From assembly GCA_900551965.1 (NCBI GenBank), contig URYF01000046.1, forward strand, positions 1 to 12,477: a stretch of DNA of 12,477 nucleotides, in the 5' to 3' direction. Below the pieces are notes generated by a model, which saw nothing but the letters and a program-made list of their open reading frames with translations, ran no database searches and was not told where the DNA came from. The DNA comes from an uncultured bacterium (GTDB lineage Bacteria > Cyanobacteriota > Vampirovibrionia > Gastranaerophilales > Gastranaerophilaceae). Of this stretch, positions 1-7,340 are shown one piece after another. The number at the start of each line of letters is the position of its first letter. The first letter of the stretch is position 1. A program made the translations under genes and the position numbers.

Positions 1-169
1 TAACTTCAGGAGTAATTTGGGTGACTGTATCTGTAGTTCTGGCTTCAAGCATAATTCTTGAACCTCCTACAAGATCAAGCCCTAGTTTCGTAGGTTTTTT
101 GCAGATTGCAAAGATACATGCAATGACAATTGCTACAATTACCCAAAACATAATAATCTTGTTTTTCAA
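1..169 (-). CDS. secD: Protein translocase subunit SecD, N-terminal fragment
   Basis: The first 56 codons of SecD are present and the gene continues beyond the left edge. SecD, with SecF, is the inner-membrane proton-driven subunit that helps complete Sec-dependent export. The fragment has a short basic start (MKNK), one hydrophobic segment at about residues 5-22, and then the SecD hallmark LGLDLVGGSRIILEA at about residues 29-43, which opens the first periplasmic region. I chose the TTG at 169 because AGAGGG lies 7 bases upstream. The next in-frame ATG (151) would remove the basic residues before the membrane helix. It follows dapA on the same strand with a 74-base gap, so the two are probably cotranscribed. 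A plus-strand reading frame over this stretch is only a shadow. The motif makes the identification firm despite the short length. Confidence 0.87.
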   Translation of the reverse strand, partial: MKNKIIMFWVIVAIVIACIFAICKKPTKLGLDLVGGSRIMLEARTTDTVTQITPEV

Positions 170-243
170 TTTTCTACCCTCTTTATATGTACTGAAACTG
201 TTTAGTTTTATTTTTAATATATGCTGAATTATACAAAAAAGAA

Positions 244-1152
244 CTAGCCTTCATTGCTTAATTCTGCTTTAACTTCGTCTATTACTTTGAATAATTCGAT
301 TTTTTCATCTTCAGTCAAGGTAACAAGCGGTCTTCTTACATAGTCGCCTATGAATCCTTTGTAAGCCAAAGCGGCTTTAATCGGAGTCGGATTAGGTGCC
401 ATAAATAATTTTCTGAATGCCGGATATAACTTTTTGTGCATATTTCTTGCAGCAAGAAGTTCGCCGGTTTTGAAATTTCTAATCATTGATTTAACTTCTG
501 CGCCAAACAAATGGGAAGCAACAGAAATTACCCCGTGAGCGCCAAGAGCTAACATTGGAAGGGTTAAGCTGTCATCTCCTGAGTAGATTGCAAAATCATC
601 AGGACATAATATTTTCATCTCTGTAACTTTATCCATATCAGGACAGCTTTGTTTTAGAGCAACTATATTTTTGTATTTATTAGCCAGATAAGCTGCAGTT
701 TCCGGCAGCATGCTAACTCCTGTTCTTGACGGAATATTATACATGATTATCGGTAAATCAGTATTTTCTGCAACTGCTGAAAAGTGTTCAATCATACCTC
801 TTTGATTTGGCTTGTTGTAATATGGTACAACTGACAGAATTGCATCTACTTCTTCTTTTTGTGCAAATTTTGTATATTCAATTGCTGATTCTGTTGAGTT
901 AGAACCTGCGCCAAGAATGATTTTTGCTTTGTTTGCAGCAGCTCTTTTTACTGAGTTTACCAGTTCAATTTCTTCTTCGTTAGTTAATGTCGGAGATTCC
1001 CCAGTTGTTCCTGCAACAAGCAGTGCATCACTTCCTGATTCAACCAGGTGAGATGCCAGTGATTCGACGCTGTCATAGTCGATGGCTCCTGTTTTTACCA
1101 TAGGAGTAACCATTGCAGTTATAACTTCTCCGCAATCATATCTTAAAACCAT
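244..1152 (-). CDS. dapA: 4-hydroxy-tetrahydrodipicolinate synthase (DapA)
   Basis: This cytoplasmic TIM-barrel aldolase condenses pyruvate with aspartate semialdehyde, the committed step to diaminopimelate and lysine. At 302 residues it is slightly longer than the usual ~292. Visible family marks are the pyruvate-site AGTTGES (T49, T50), PYYNKP with Y111/Y112, the YNIPSRTG block with the catalytic Y138 and substrate-binding R143, and the Schiff-base lysine K167 in NIVALKQ. After this lysine the sequence reads QSCPDMD rather than the more common EASGD-type run; this is a variant, not a loss. The frame stays open to a TTG at 1185, but I prefer the ATG at 1152. It has AGAGGA 8 bases upstream, and a consensus -10 box ends at 1190, which would put the TTG almost on the transcription start. 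secD follows downstream. Identification is secure. Confidence 0.95.
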   Translation of the reverse strand: MVLRYDCGEVITAMVTPMVKTGAIDYDSVESLASHLVESGSDALLVAGTTGESPTLTNEEEIELVNSVKRAAANKAKIILGAGSNSTESAIEYTKFAQKEEVDAILSVVPYYNKPNQRGMIEHFSAVAENTDLPIIMYNIPSRTGVSMLPETAAYLANKYKNIVALKQSCPDMDKVTEMKILCPDDFAIYSGDDSLTLPMLALGAHGVISVASHLFGAEVKSMIRNFKTGELLAARNMHKKLYPAFRKLFMAPNPTPIKAALAYKGFIGDYVRRPLVTLTEDEKIELFKVIDEVKAELSNEG

Positions 1153-1189
1153 ATGTTGTATCCTCTGCTTCCCTAATCTATACAAGCCT

Positions 1190-1219
1190 ATTATATTACA
1201 AAAGTAATTATATTGTTAA
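1190..1219 (-). promoter_or_regulatory. Predicted sigma-70 type promoter of dapA-secD
   Basis: On the minus strand a perfect TATAAT (1190-1195) is preceded, after an 18-base spacer, by TTAACA (1214-1219, five of six matches to TTGACA). The predicted start of transcription near 1183 gives a leader of about 30 bases to the dapA ATG at 1152. The location, directly upstream of the gene and in an AT-rich divergent region, supports it, but AT-rich DNA produces chance matches. Confidence 0.6.
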
Positions 1220-1223
1220 ATTA

Positions 1224-1251
1224 TTAAGATATTTAATTAATGTTATATAAA
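1224..1251 (+). promoter_or_regulatory. Candidate promoter of the lptC-lptA-TPR-dprA unit
   Basis: TTAAGA (1224-1229) and TATAAA (1246-1251) are separated by 16 bases and would start transcription near 1258. An alternative is the extended -10 TG-C-TAATAT (1273-1281), which would put the start almost on the ATG at 1289 and give a leaderless message. The gene has no good ribosome-binding site close to its ATG (AGGA lies 23 bases away), so the second option is plausible. Both boxes lie in very AT-rich DNA and neither is strong. Confidence 0.35.
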
Positions 1252-1288
1252 ATTTTGTTTTAGGATATTTTGTGCTAATATTTTTAGT

Positions 1289-1870
1289 ATGAACTGGAAA
1301 AATTTACCGAAGAAGAAAAGACTCTATGGAATTATATTACTGACATTTGCCGGGATATTAGCTTGGGCTTTTATCACTGCCGGAATGATTACGCATGATT
1401 TTAACAAAAAGCAGTCGGTTGCGCGTGGTGATGAGCAGGAAGCTGTTGTACAAGGCATTATTCTGACTGAAACAAAAAATGAGCAAAAATACTGGGAGCT
1501 CTATGGTGAAACCGGGCAATGGGACAGCGCTAAAGGGGTTGCACAGCTAAATAAAGTTATAGGTAATTTTTATAAGGATAACGAAGTTTCTATGAGTTTT
1601 GAGTCTTCTAAGGGTACTTATAACTCAAAAGAAGGGGATATAACTTTATATGAAGAAACTTTTATTGTTCTAAAAGACGGTATAACTTTGAATGCAGACA
1701 AATTGCATTGGGTTAATTCTCACTCTCCGATTGTTGCGGAAGGACATATAAAGGTTCAAAAAGGGAAAGAATTATTGTCGATAGCAGATAAGATCGTGAT
1801 AAGTCCTGAATATGACAGTTTTAAAATAGTTGGAAACACTGTTTCAAAAGTTTATGAGGATAAGAAATAA
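1289..1870 (+). CDS. lptC: LptC-like LPS-export bitopic membrane protein
   Basis: Probably the LptC-type component that receives lipopolysaccharide from the LptBFG transporter and hands it to LptA in the periplasm. The 193-residue protein has a basic N-terminus (KNLPKKKRL), one membrane helix at about residues 13-32, and then a beta-rich periplasmic domain. That domain shows the LptC pattern: YWELYGETGQWD (68-79), a GVAQLNKVIGNFY strand pair (83-95), then SSKGTYNSKEGDITLYE (107-122), where LptC and LptA-family jellyroll strands recur. Length and topology match LptC (~190 residues, one anchor). No strong ribosome-binding site precedes the ATG. The next gene, encoding an OstA/LptA-type protein, starts two bases after this stop codon, as in lptC-lptA pairs elsewhere. 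lptB and lptFG are not in the window. The family is well supported; the exact partner and lipid are inferred. Confidence 0.75.
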   Translation: MNWKNLPKKKRLYGIILLTFAGILAWAFITAGMITHDFNKKQSVARGDEQEAVVQGIILTETKNEQKYWELYGETGQWDSAKGVAQLNKVIGNFYKDNEVSMSFESSKGTYNSKEGDITLYEETFIVLKDGITLNADKLHWVNSHSPIVAEGHIKVQKGKELLSIADKIVISPEYDSFKIVGNTVSKVYEDKK

Positions 1871-1871
1871 T

Positions 1872-2843
1872 ATGAAAAAAATATTAACGGCATTTGTATC
1901 ATTGTTATTATTATCAGGGGTGGCTGTGCAGGCTTCTGATTTAATCATTGAGTCAAAAAATCAGACTTATAATGAATCTGATAATAAAATTAAATTTAAC
2001 GGGAATGTAAAAGTTACGGTTGATGATTTAAAAGTTGTCGGAGACAGTGCAGATGTTAATGTAACAGACGATCAAAAGCTTGATACTGCTACATTTTATG
2101 ATAAACCTTATGCTTTTGAAGTAAAGAAAAATAAAAAAAGAGAAGTTAAGGCAAATATTTTGAAAGTATCTTTGATTACAAAAATAATCAGAGCAGAGGG
2201 TGACACTCAGTCAATTGTATTTGAAGGAAAGACTCCGGTTGTTGTAATAAATGCAGATGTTCAGGAATATGATACTAAAACAGGTATTATGACTGCAACA
2301 GGTGCAGTTACAATGACATATAAAGATATTGAAACTTTTTCAAACGGAGCTCAAATTACAACTGATAAAAACGGAGATTTGAAAAAACTTGTGTTAACAG
2401 GCAATGCCAAAGTTAAACAAGAAAATAACGAATCTTATGCTGATAAATTTATATATGAAGCTTCAACCGGAAATTTAACAGCTTATGGTAATACAACATC
2501 GAATGCTGTTATGGAGGATGGTTCAAAGCTTGTTTTAAAATCAAGTTATCAGGAATATAATCAAAAACGTTCAATCTTTAATGCCAGCGGTAATGTGAGA
2601 ATTTGGTTCCAGGATTACTATGCAGTAGGTCCAAAGGTTACGTTGTACCCGGGAGCTGACTCTAAGCCTAATGAAGCTTATTTCACAGGACGTTCAAGTA
2701 TAACTCAGGGTGTACGTACTATTTATGCAGACAAAATTAAAATGACAATGAAGCCGAAAAGTTTTGATGCTCAGGGAAATACAAGAACTGTTATCAAAAA
2801 TATCGGTTCAGGATCTGATGATAACGTTACTTTAGGATTGTAA
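1872..2843 (+). CDS. lptA: LptA/OstA-family periplasmic LPS-transport protein
   Basis: A predicted exported protein of 323 residues, clearly longer than the ~185-residue E. coli LptA. A signal peptide covers about residues 1-21 (MKK, hydrophobic run, cleavage near VQA-SD). The mature part consists of repeated OstA-type strands: YNESDNKIKFNGNVKVT (33-49), YDTKTGIMTATGAVTMTY (133-150), YEASTGNLTAYGN (195-207) and YNQKRSIFNASGNVRIW (229-245). Each follows the pattern Y-x-turn-x-G-N/A-V. This suggests two or more OstA jellyroll units in tandem, forming a longer bridge than classical LptA. The open frame extends to an ATG at 1830, but that would place 14 extra residues before the signal peptide; the ATG at 1872 has GAGGA 11 bases upstream. 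The gene lies one base beyond the lptC-like gene and three bases before the TPR gene. No beta-barrel LptD domain is visible. Confidence 0.78.
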   Translation: MKKILTAFVSLLLLSGVAVQASDLIIESKNQTYNESDNKIKFNGNVKVTVDDLKVVGDSADVNVTDDQKLDTATFYDKPYAFEVKKNKKREVKANILKVSLITKIIRAEGDTQSIVFEGKTPVVVINADVQEYDTKTGIMTATGAVTMTYKDIETFSNGAQITTDKNGDLKKLVLTGNAKVKQENNESYADKFIYEASTGNLTAYGNTTSNAVMEDGSKLVLKSSYQEYNQKRSIFNASGNVRIWFQDYYAVGPKVTLYPGADSKPNEAYFTGRSSITQGVRTIYADKIKMTMKPKSFDAQGNTRTVIKNIGSGSDDNVTLGL

Positions 2844-2846
2844 TTT

Positions 2847-3620
2847 ATGAAAGAAAAAATTGATAAAGCCATAGAATGTTTTAAAAAGCAAGATTGGAAC
2901 GGAGCAGTTGATATGTTCACTTCTGTATTGGAAGTTGAAACAGATAATGCTGAAATTTATAATAACCTCGGGCTTTGTTATGCTAATTTAGGTGAAGATG
3001 AAAAAGCCGAGAAGAATTATTTAAAATGTATTGAGCTTAATCCACAATTACCGCAATGTTATATAAATCTTGTCGATTTGTATTACAAACAAAAAAGACT
3101 TGGTGAAGGAATTAATATTTTATCTTATGCAATTGATATGCTGCCAGATGATATTATTTTCAGACATTATCTTGCAAGATTTTATATGGAAGATGCCAAA
3201 CAGGATTTAGCGATTGATGAATTAGTTTATATCCTTGATAAGCAGCCTGATAATTATGATGCGTATTATGATTTGGCTAAAATTTATTTTGATTTTGGTA
3301 ATTACGATTCTGCGATTGAAAATCTTGAAAATGTTTTGGAATTTAAACAGGATAATGAATTGATTTATTACTACCTTGCAGAAGCTTATCAGGCAAATGA
3401 TGAAATTGATAAAGCTATTTCCAACTTTTTGAAAGCGATTGCAACAAATAATAAATTTCCTCAAGCTTATAAAAAAGTTGCCATTTTGTTTATGGCTCGC
3501 GGGGATTATGAAGATGCTGTTGAGTATTTGGAAGATTATTTGAATTTTGATATTCCGCAGGAAGAAAAAGATAATACAAATAAATTAATTGAAAATATAA
3601 AAAAGAAGATTAACGATTAA
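2847..3620 (+). CDS. Seven-repeat TPR protein
   Basis: A 257-residue protein built almost entirely of tetratricopeptide repeats, which are helix-pair scaffolds for protein-protein contacts. Seven 34-residue repeats fall in exact register: 3-36, 37-70, 71-104, 105-138, 139-172, 173-206 and 207-240, with the usual small-residue and aromatic positions (for example YNNLGLCYANLGEDEKAEKN and YYDLAKIYFDFGNYDSAIEN). The first repeat is the most diverged. There is no signal peptide or membrane segment, so it should be cytoplasmic. The protein is acidic. AGGA lies 9 bases upstream of the ATG, and the gene begins three bases after lptA ends, so it is translated from the same message. The partner is unknown. 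Position between lptA and dprA is compatible with an envelope-assembly role but does not prove one. Confidence 0.85.
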   Translation: MKEKIDKAIECFKKQDWNGAVDMFTSVLEVETDNAEIYNNLGLCYANLGEDEKAEKNYLKCIELNPQLPQCYINLVDLYYKQKRLGEGINILSYAIDMLPDDIIFRHYLARFYMEDAKQDLAIDELVYILDKQPDNYDAYYDLAKIYFDFGNYDSAIENLENVLEFKQDNELIYYYLAEAYQANDEIDKAISNFLKAIATNNKFPQAYKKVAILFMARGDYEDAVEYLEDYLNFDIPQEEKDNTNKLIENIKKKIND

Positions 3621-3637
3621 GAGGTTATTTATTTTTA

Positions 3638-4729
3638 ATGAAAAGTAAGTATTGGATTGCGTTTTCATCAATAGAACAAATAGACAGCAGCTTTATACAA
3701 AGGCTGTATGAGCATTTTGGAGATATAGAAATCGCATTTAATGCTTCATTATCTGACTTGAAAAATATTGAAGGGTTGAGTGTAAAAAAATCGGAAAACT
3801 TTTTAAGATTCAGGGATAAAGTTGATATTGACAGGACATTTACTGAGGTGGAAACGCGCGGGATAAATTTTTTGACTCTTGAAGATGAAAATTATCCTAA
3901 AATGCTAAAAGCTATTTCAAATCCTCCTGCCGTTTTGTATTATAAAGGCAAACTTTTTGAGTGTAACCTTGATAAAACTCTTGCGGTTGTAGGTTCTCGG
4001 AAAGCCAGCATGAATGGACGTGAAGATTTAAAAAAGATTTTATCAGGGCTTTGTAACACTGATATTTGTATTGTTTCAGGCTTAGCATCAGGAATTGATA
4101 CGGTAGCTCATACTGCGGCAATTGAAAATAATTTAAAGACAATAGGTGTTATTGCAAGCGGATTTGATTTTACATATCCTGCCAGTAACAAAACTCTTTA
4201 TCAAAATATTGAAAACGGTTATGGAGCTGTGCTAAGTGAATATTATCCGACATTTGAGCCGGTTAAATTCAGATTCCCGCAGAGAAATCGTATAGTTTCG
4301 GGACTTTCATACGGAACCCTTGTAGCTGAGGCCTCGTTAAAGAGCGGAGCATTGATTACCGCAAATTTAACACTTGAGCAAGGGCGGGAATTGATGTGTA
4401 TTCCGGGTCTTATTTCAAACCCGAATACTCAGGGAATTTATAAACTTCTCAAAAATGGTGCCACTTTGGTGACTGAAAGTGACGATATTTTAAATGCTTT
4501 AAACTGGGAAATAAAAACAGGAACTGATTGCGGGGATCAGCTTACACTTCCGATGCTGACACCTGATGAAGAAAAAATATATAATAATCTGGAAATAGAA
4601 GAAAAGGGAGTAGATGAACTGCTTTCATTAACAAAATTGAAACTTGATGATTTGTTGATGAACTTGACAACAATGGAGCTTAAAGGCATAATAAAACAGT
4701 GTGGCGGTGATAGATATAAAAAGGTGTGA
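3638..4729 (+). CDS. dprA: DNA-processing protein DprA (Smf)
   Basis: DprA binds incoming single-stranded DNA during natural transformation and loads RecA onto it in the cytoplasm. The 363-residue protein has three parts: an N-terminal helical/SAM-like region (about 1-60, with LKNIEGLSVKK resembling a helix-hairpin-helix); the Rossmann-like DprA domain (about 80-290) with VVGSRKAS (118-125), SGLASGIDTVAH (147-158), ASGFDFTYPASN (173-184) and FPQRNRIVSGLS (213-224); and a C-terminal winged-helix-like domain (about 305-360). All three parts of a full-length DprA are present, so the gene looks intact. GAGG lies 13 bases before the ATG. It sits 17 bases after the TPR gene and upstream of topA; the dprA-topA order is common in bacteria. 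Presence of DprA hints at competence, but no other competence gene is in view. Confidence 0.95.
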   Translation: MKSKYWIAFSSIEQIDSSFIQRLYEHFGDIEIAFNASLSDLKNIEGLSVKKSENFLRFRDKVDIDRTFTEVETRGINFLTLEDENYPKMLKAISNPPAVLYYKGKLFECNLDKTLAVVGSRKASMNGREDLKKILSGLCNTDICIVSGLASGIDTVAHTAAIENNLKTIGVIASGFDFTYPASNKTLYQNIENGYGAVLSEYYPTFEPVKFRFPQRNRIVSGLSYGTLVAEASLKSGALITANLTLEQGRELMCIPGLISNPNTQGIYKLLKNGATLVTESDDILNALNWEIKTGTDCGDQLTLPMLTPDEEKIYNNLEIEEKGVDELLSLTKLKLDDLLMNLTTMELKGIIKQCGGDRYKKV

Positions 4730-4758
4730 TGCCAAAACGTCATAGTAATGATAAAAAT

Positions 4759-4793
4759 TGGATTGCTTCGCCGACAAATCGGCTCGCAATGAC
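4759..4793 (-). repeat. Palindromic interspersed repeat, copy A1
   Basis: One of five copies of a small repeat with ends GTCATTGCGAG and AAGCAATCCA (read here on the minus strand). On the plus strand, TGGATTGCTTC leads into a perfect inner hairpin, GCCGA-CAAA-TCGGC (4770-4783), then TCGCAATGAC. ATTGC and GCAAT form an outer stem around it. It lies in the dprA-topA gap. A more decayed relative may precede it (CGTCATAGTAATGA, from about 4738). Confidence 0.8.
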
Positions 4794-4805
4794 AGTCCAC
4801 ATATA

Positions 4806-4836
4806 CGTCATTGTGAGTGATAGTGAAACACTCCAG
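4806..4836 (+). repeat. Palindromic interspersed repeat, copy A2 (degenerate)
   Basis: This copy reads CGTCATTGTGAGTG, a short centre, then ACACTCCAG. Compared with the other copies both ends have drifted (ATTGT and ACACT for ATTGC and GCAAT), so the outer stem has one mismatch. It looks like an old, decaying member. AAGCAATC about four bases further on may be a fragment of another end. Confidence 0.65.
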
Positions 4837-4872
4837 AAAAAAGCAATCAAAATTGAACAAAACTAAAGAGAT

Positions 4873-4907
4873 GTCATTGCGAGGAACGAAGTGACGAAAC
4901 AATCCAG
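4873..4907 (+). repeat. Palindromic interspersed repeat, copy A3
   Basis: This copy reads GTCATTGCGAG, a 14-base centre containing GAACGAAGTGACGAA, and ends in ACAATCCAG. Its orientation is opposite to A1 and the same as A2. The outer stem is ATTGC against ACAAT (one change from GCAAT). The three copies occupy most of the space between dprA and topA and leave about 80 bases for topA control signals. Confidence 0.78.
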
Positions 4908-4949
4908 ATAAAATATATGATAATATGTAAATTATGAAATTTGTAAATC

Positions 4950-4973
4950 GGGCATACTTGCCCAACGAAGTAT
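4950..4973 (+). promoter_or_regulatory. Two mutually exclusive hairpins in the topA leader
   Basis: GGGCA-TACT-TGCCC (4950-4963) forms one perfect hairpin. ATACTT (4954-4959) and AAGTAT (4968-4973) form a second with an 8-base loop. They share bases 4954-4959 and cannot form together. The second ends 14 bases before the topA ATG, next to the weak purine-rich stretch AAGAGAA. A possible extended -10 (TG-A-TAATAT, 4918-4926) lies upstream, so both would be in the leader. Regulatory function is a guess. Confidence 0.35.
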
Positions 4974-4987
4974 AAGAGAAAATAAAT

Positions 4988-7321
4988 ATGGCAGCAGAAA
5001 CAAAAAGTAAATCAAAAGAAAAATCATTAGTAATAGTCGAGTCACCGGCAAAATCAAAAACTATTAAAAAGATTTTGGGAAGTGATTTTCAAATTGAGGC
5101 AAGCTATGGGCATATTAGAAACTTACCGACAAAAGATTCTGCAACGCAAAATTTAGGTTTTGACGTTAATAATAATTTTGAGCCTAAGTTTGAAGTAATT
5201 CCGGGCAAACAGCAGGTTGTAAAAAAATTAAATGACTTAGCTAAAAAAGTTGATAAAATATATCTGGCTTCCGACCCTGACCGTGAAGGAGAAGCTATTG
5301 CCTGGCATGTAAGACAGGTTTTGAAAGTGCCTGATGAAAAGATTTGCAGAATTGTATTTAACGAAATTACTCCAAAAGCCGTCAAACATTCTGTAGAAAA
5401 TCCGCGCGGAATCGATATGGATATGGTTCAGGCACAGCAAACAAGACAAATTTTGGACAAACTTGTGGGGTTTAAATTAAGTCCTGTCTTGTGGAAGCAA
5501 ATCGGAAATAGAAATTTATCAGCCGGCAGGGTTCAATCTGTTGCACTTCGTATGATTTGTGAAAGAGAAGATGAGATTGAAGCATTTATTCCGCAGGAAT
5601 ACTGGTCAATTCATGCCGATTTGGATAAGGACGGAAAAGTTTTCCAGGCTGAGCTTTCAAAAATCAAAAATAAGGCTGTTGAAAAAACTATTAAAAATAA
5701 AGAAGAAGCACAGAAAATTGTTGATTATTTAACAAATCCGCAGACTCAATATGAAGTTGCAAAGGTTACTAAAAAATCAACAAAACGCAAGCCTACTGCA
5801 CCGTTTATAACTTCAACAATGCAGCGTGCCGCCTCTTCAAAACTGGGGTTTGGGGTTTCCAAAACCATGCAGGTTGCCCAAAAACTCTATGAAGGTATTG
5901 AAATTGACGGAACTCCTGTCGGTTTGATTACTTATATGAGAACGGACTCTGTCAGGGTTTCAGATGATGCTCAAAATATGGCACATGATTTCATTTTAGA
6001 AAATTACGGAGAAAAATATTATCCGGAAAATCCTAATATTTATGCAAAAGGCAAGCAAAATGTTCAAGATGCGCACGAAGCTATCCGCCCTTCTTATCCT
6101 GAAAGAACACCTGACAGCATCAAACAGTATCTTGATAATGATCAGTATAAATTGTATAAGCTTATTTGGGAGAAATTTATGTCTTCTCAAATGGCACCTG
6201 CTGAGATTGCAAATAAAACAATTGAGATAAATTCAGGTGATTATACTTTAAGGGCAGGGACAAGCAAGATTACATTTGACGGATTTTTGGCACTTTATAA
6301 TGATTCGGAAGATGAAGAAGATAAAGCTACAGATGCTAAAATCCCTGATCTTGAAAAAGGAGATAAAGTTGTTTGTAAAAAGATTAATCCCAAACAGCAC
6401 TTTACTCAGCCGCCTCCAAGGTATAACGAAGCCTCACTTGTTAAGGCTTTAGAAGAATACGGAATTGGTCGTCCGTCAACTTATGCAACGATTATTACGG
6501 TTATTCAAACAAGAAAATATGTGGAGAAAAAAGATAAGGCTCTGCGTCCTACACTTTTGGGCCGCACGGTTTCAAAACAGCTTGTATCACAATTCTCTGA
6601 TATTATGGATTATAAATTTACAGCCGGCATGGAAGCAAAGCTTGATAAAATCGCTGAAAAAGAAGCGGTTTGGGTGAAAGTTCTTCAGGATTTTTATACT
6701 CCGTTTATGGAAGAAGTTAATTCTGTAATGAAAACTGCGCAGAAGGTTACAATAGAAACCAATGTAAAATGTCCGAACTGTGGAAAACCAATGGTTTTGA
6801 GAACAAGTAAAACCGGATCGCAATTCTTAGGTTGTTCCGGCTATCCTGATTGTAAGACTGCAATGTCTATTAATGTAATGCAGGAGATGGAAGCAGAAGC
6901 AGAAGGTGGCGAAGGTTCAGCACCAAAAACTCAAGAAGTTTGTGAAGAAAAATGCGAAAAATGCGGTTCTGATATGATATTTAAAATCGGACCGTATGGC
7001 AAGTATATGGAATGTACAAATGAAGGCTGCAAACACCGCAAGCCATATAGAAAATCAACCGGTGTTACCTGTCCAAAATGCGGCAAAGGTACAATTGTTG
7101 AACGTAAATCAAAACGCGGAACGGTATTTTTTGGCTGTGACAAATATCCGGAATGTGACTTTGTGCTTTGGAATGAACCTACGGGTGAAAAATGTCCGGA
7201 TTGCGGCAGTCTTTTAGTTAAAAAAGTTTTGAAAAAGGGTACTGTAATTTCCTGTTCAAGTATGAAGTGTTCATTCAAAAAAGAACCAGAACAAGCAGAA
7301 GTTGAAACTGTACAGGAATAA
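4988..7321 (+). CDS. topA: DNA topoisomerase I (type IA)
   Basis: This enzyme relaxes negative supercoils by cutting and passing one DNA strand; it acts on the nucleoid. The 777-residue protein starts with the TOPRIM domain: VIVESPAKS with E18, and SDPDREGEA with the metal-binding D96 and D98. The core follows, with the active-site tyrosine Y316 and R318 in LITYMRTDS and the GRPSTYA block (494-500). At the C-terminus are four zinc-ribbon-like modules with cysteines at 595/598/616/622, 656/659/676/681, 695/698/717/723 and 736/739/756/761. E. coli TopA has three such tetracysteine motifs, so four is within the range of the family. An acidic linker (631-651) separates the first and second. The upstream ribosome-binding site is weak. 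aroE follows after 19 bases. All catalytic residues are present. Confidence 0.97.
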   Translation: MAAETKSKSKEKSLVIVESPAKSKTIKKILGSDFQIEASYGHIRNLPTKDSATQNLGFDVNNNFEPKFEVIPGKQQVVKKLNDLAKKVDKIYLASDPDREGEAIAWHVRQVLKVPDEKICRIVFNEITPKAVKHSVENPRGIDMDMVQAQQTRQILDKLVGFKLSPVLWKQIGNRNLSAGRVQSVALRMICEREDEIEAFIPQEYWSIHADLDKDGKVFQAELSKIKNKAVEKTIKNKEEAQKIVDYLTNPQTQYEVAKVTKKSTKRKPTAPFITSTMQRAASSKLGFGVSKTMQVAQKLYEGIEIDGTPVGLITYMRTDSVRVSDDAQNMAHDFILENYGEKYYPENPNIYAKGKQNVQDAHEAIRPSYPERTPDSIKQYLDNDQYKLYKLIWEKFMSSQMAPAEIANKTIEINSGDYTLRAGTSKITFDGFLALYNDSEDEEDKATDAKIPDLEKGDKVVCKKINPKQHFTQPPPRYNEASLVKALEEYGIGRPSTYATIITVIQTRKYVEKKDKALRPTLLGRTVSKQLVSQFSDIMDYKFTAGMEAKLDKIAEKEAVWVKVLQDFYTPFMEEVNSVMKTAQKVTIETNVKCPNCGKPMVLRTSKTGSQFLGCSGYPDCKTAMSINVMQEMEAEAEGGEGSAPKTQEVCEEKCEKCGSDMIFKIGPYGKYMECTNEGCKHRKPYRKSTGVTCPKCGKGTIVERKSKRGTVFFGCDKYPECDFVLWNEPTGEKCPDCGSLLVKKVLKKGTVISCSSMKCSFKKEPEQAEVETVQE

Positions 7322-7340
7322 ATTTAAAAGGATTTGAATT

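Noticed and set aside
21..227. Plus-strand open frame of 68 codons
   Set aside because: It is the antisense of the SecD N-terminus; the minus strand gives the LGLDLVGGS motif and a ribosome-binding site.
4759..4907. CRISPR array
   Set aside because: The repeated units are inverted as well as direct, differ in sequence and are unevenly spaced, with no spacer-like regular intervals and no cas genes.
4537..4965. Minus-strand open frame of 142 codons
   Set aside because: It runs from the palindromic repeats into antisense dprA; its peptide (for example HFVPRNDI) is translated repeat sequence and no ribosome-binding site supports it.
6931..7278. Minus-strand open frame of 115 codons inside topA
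   Set aside because: It mirrors the cysteine-rich zinc-ribbon end of topA; no domain or start signal supports it.
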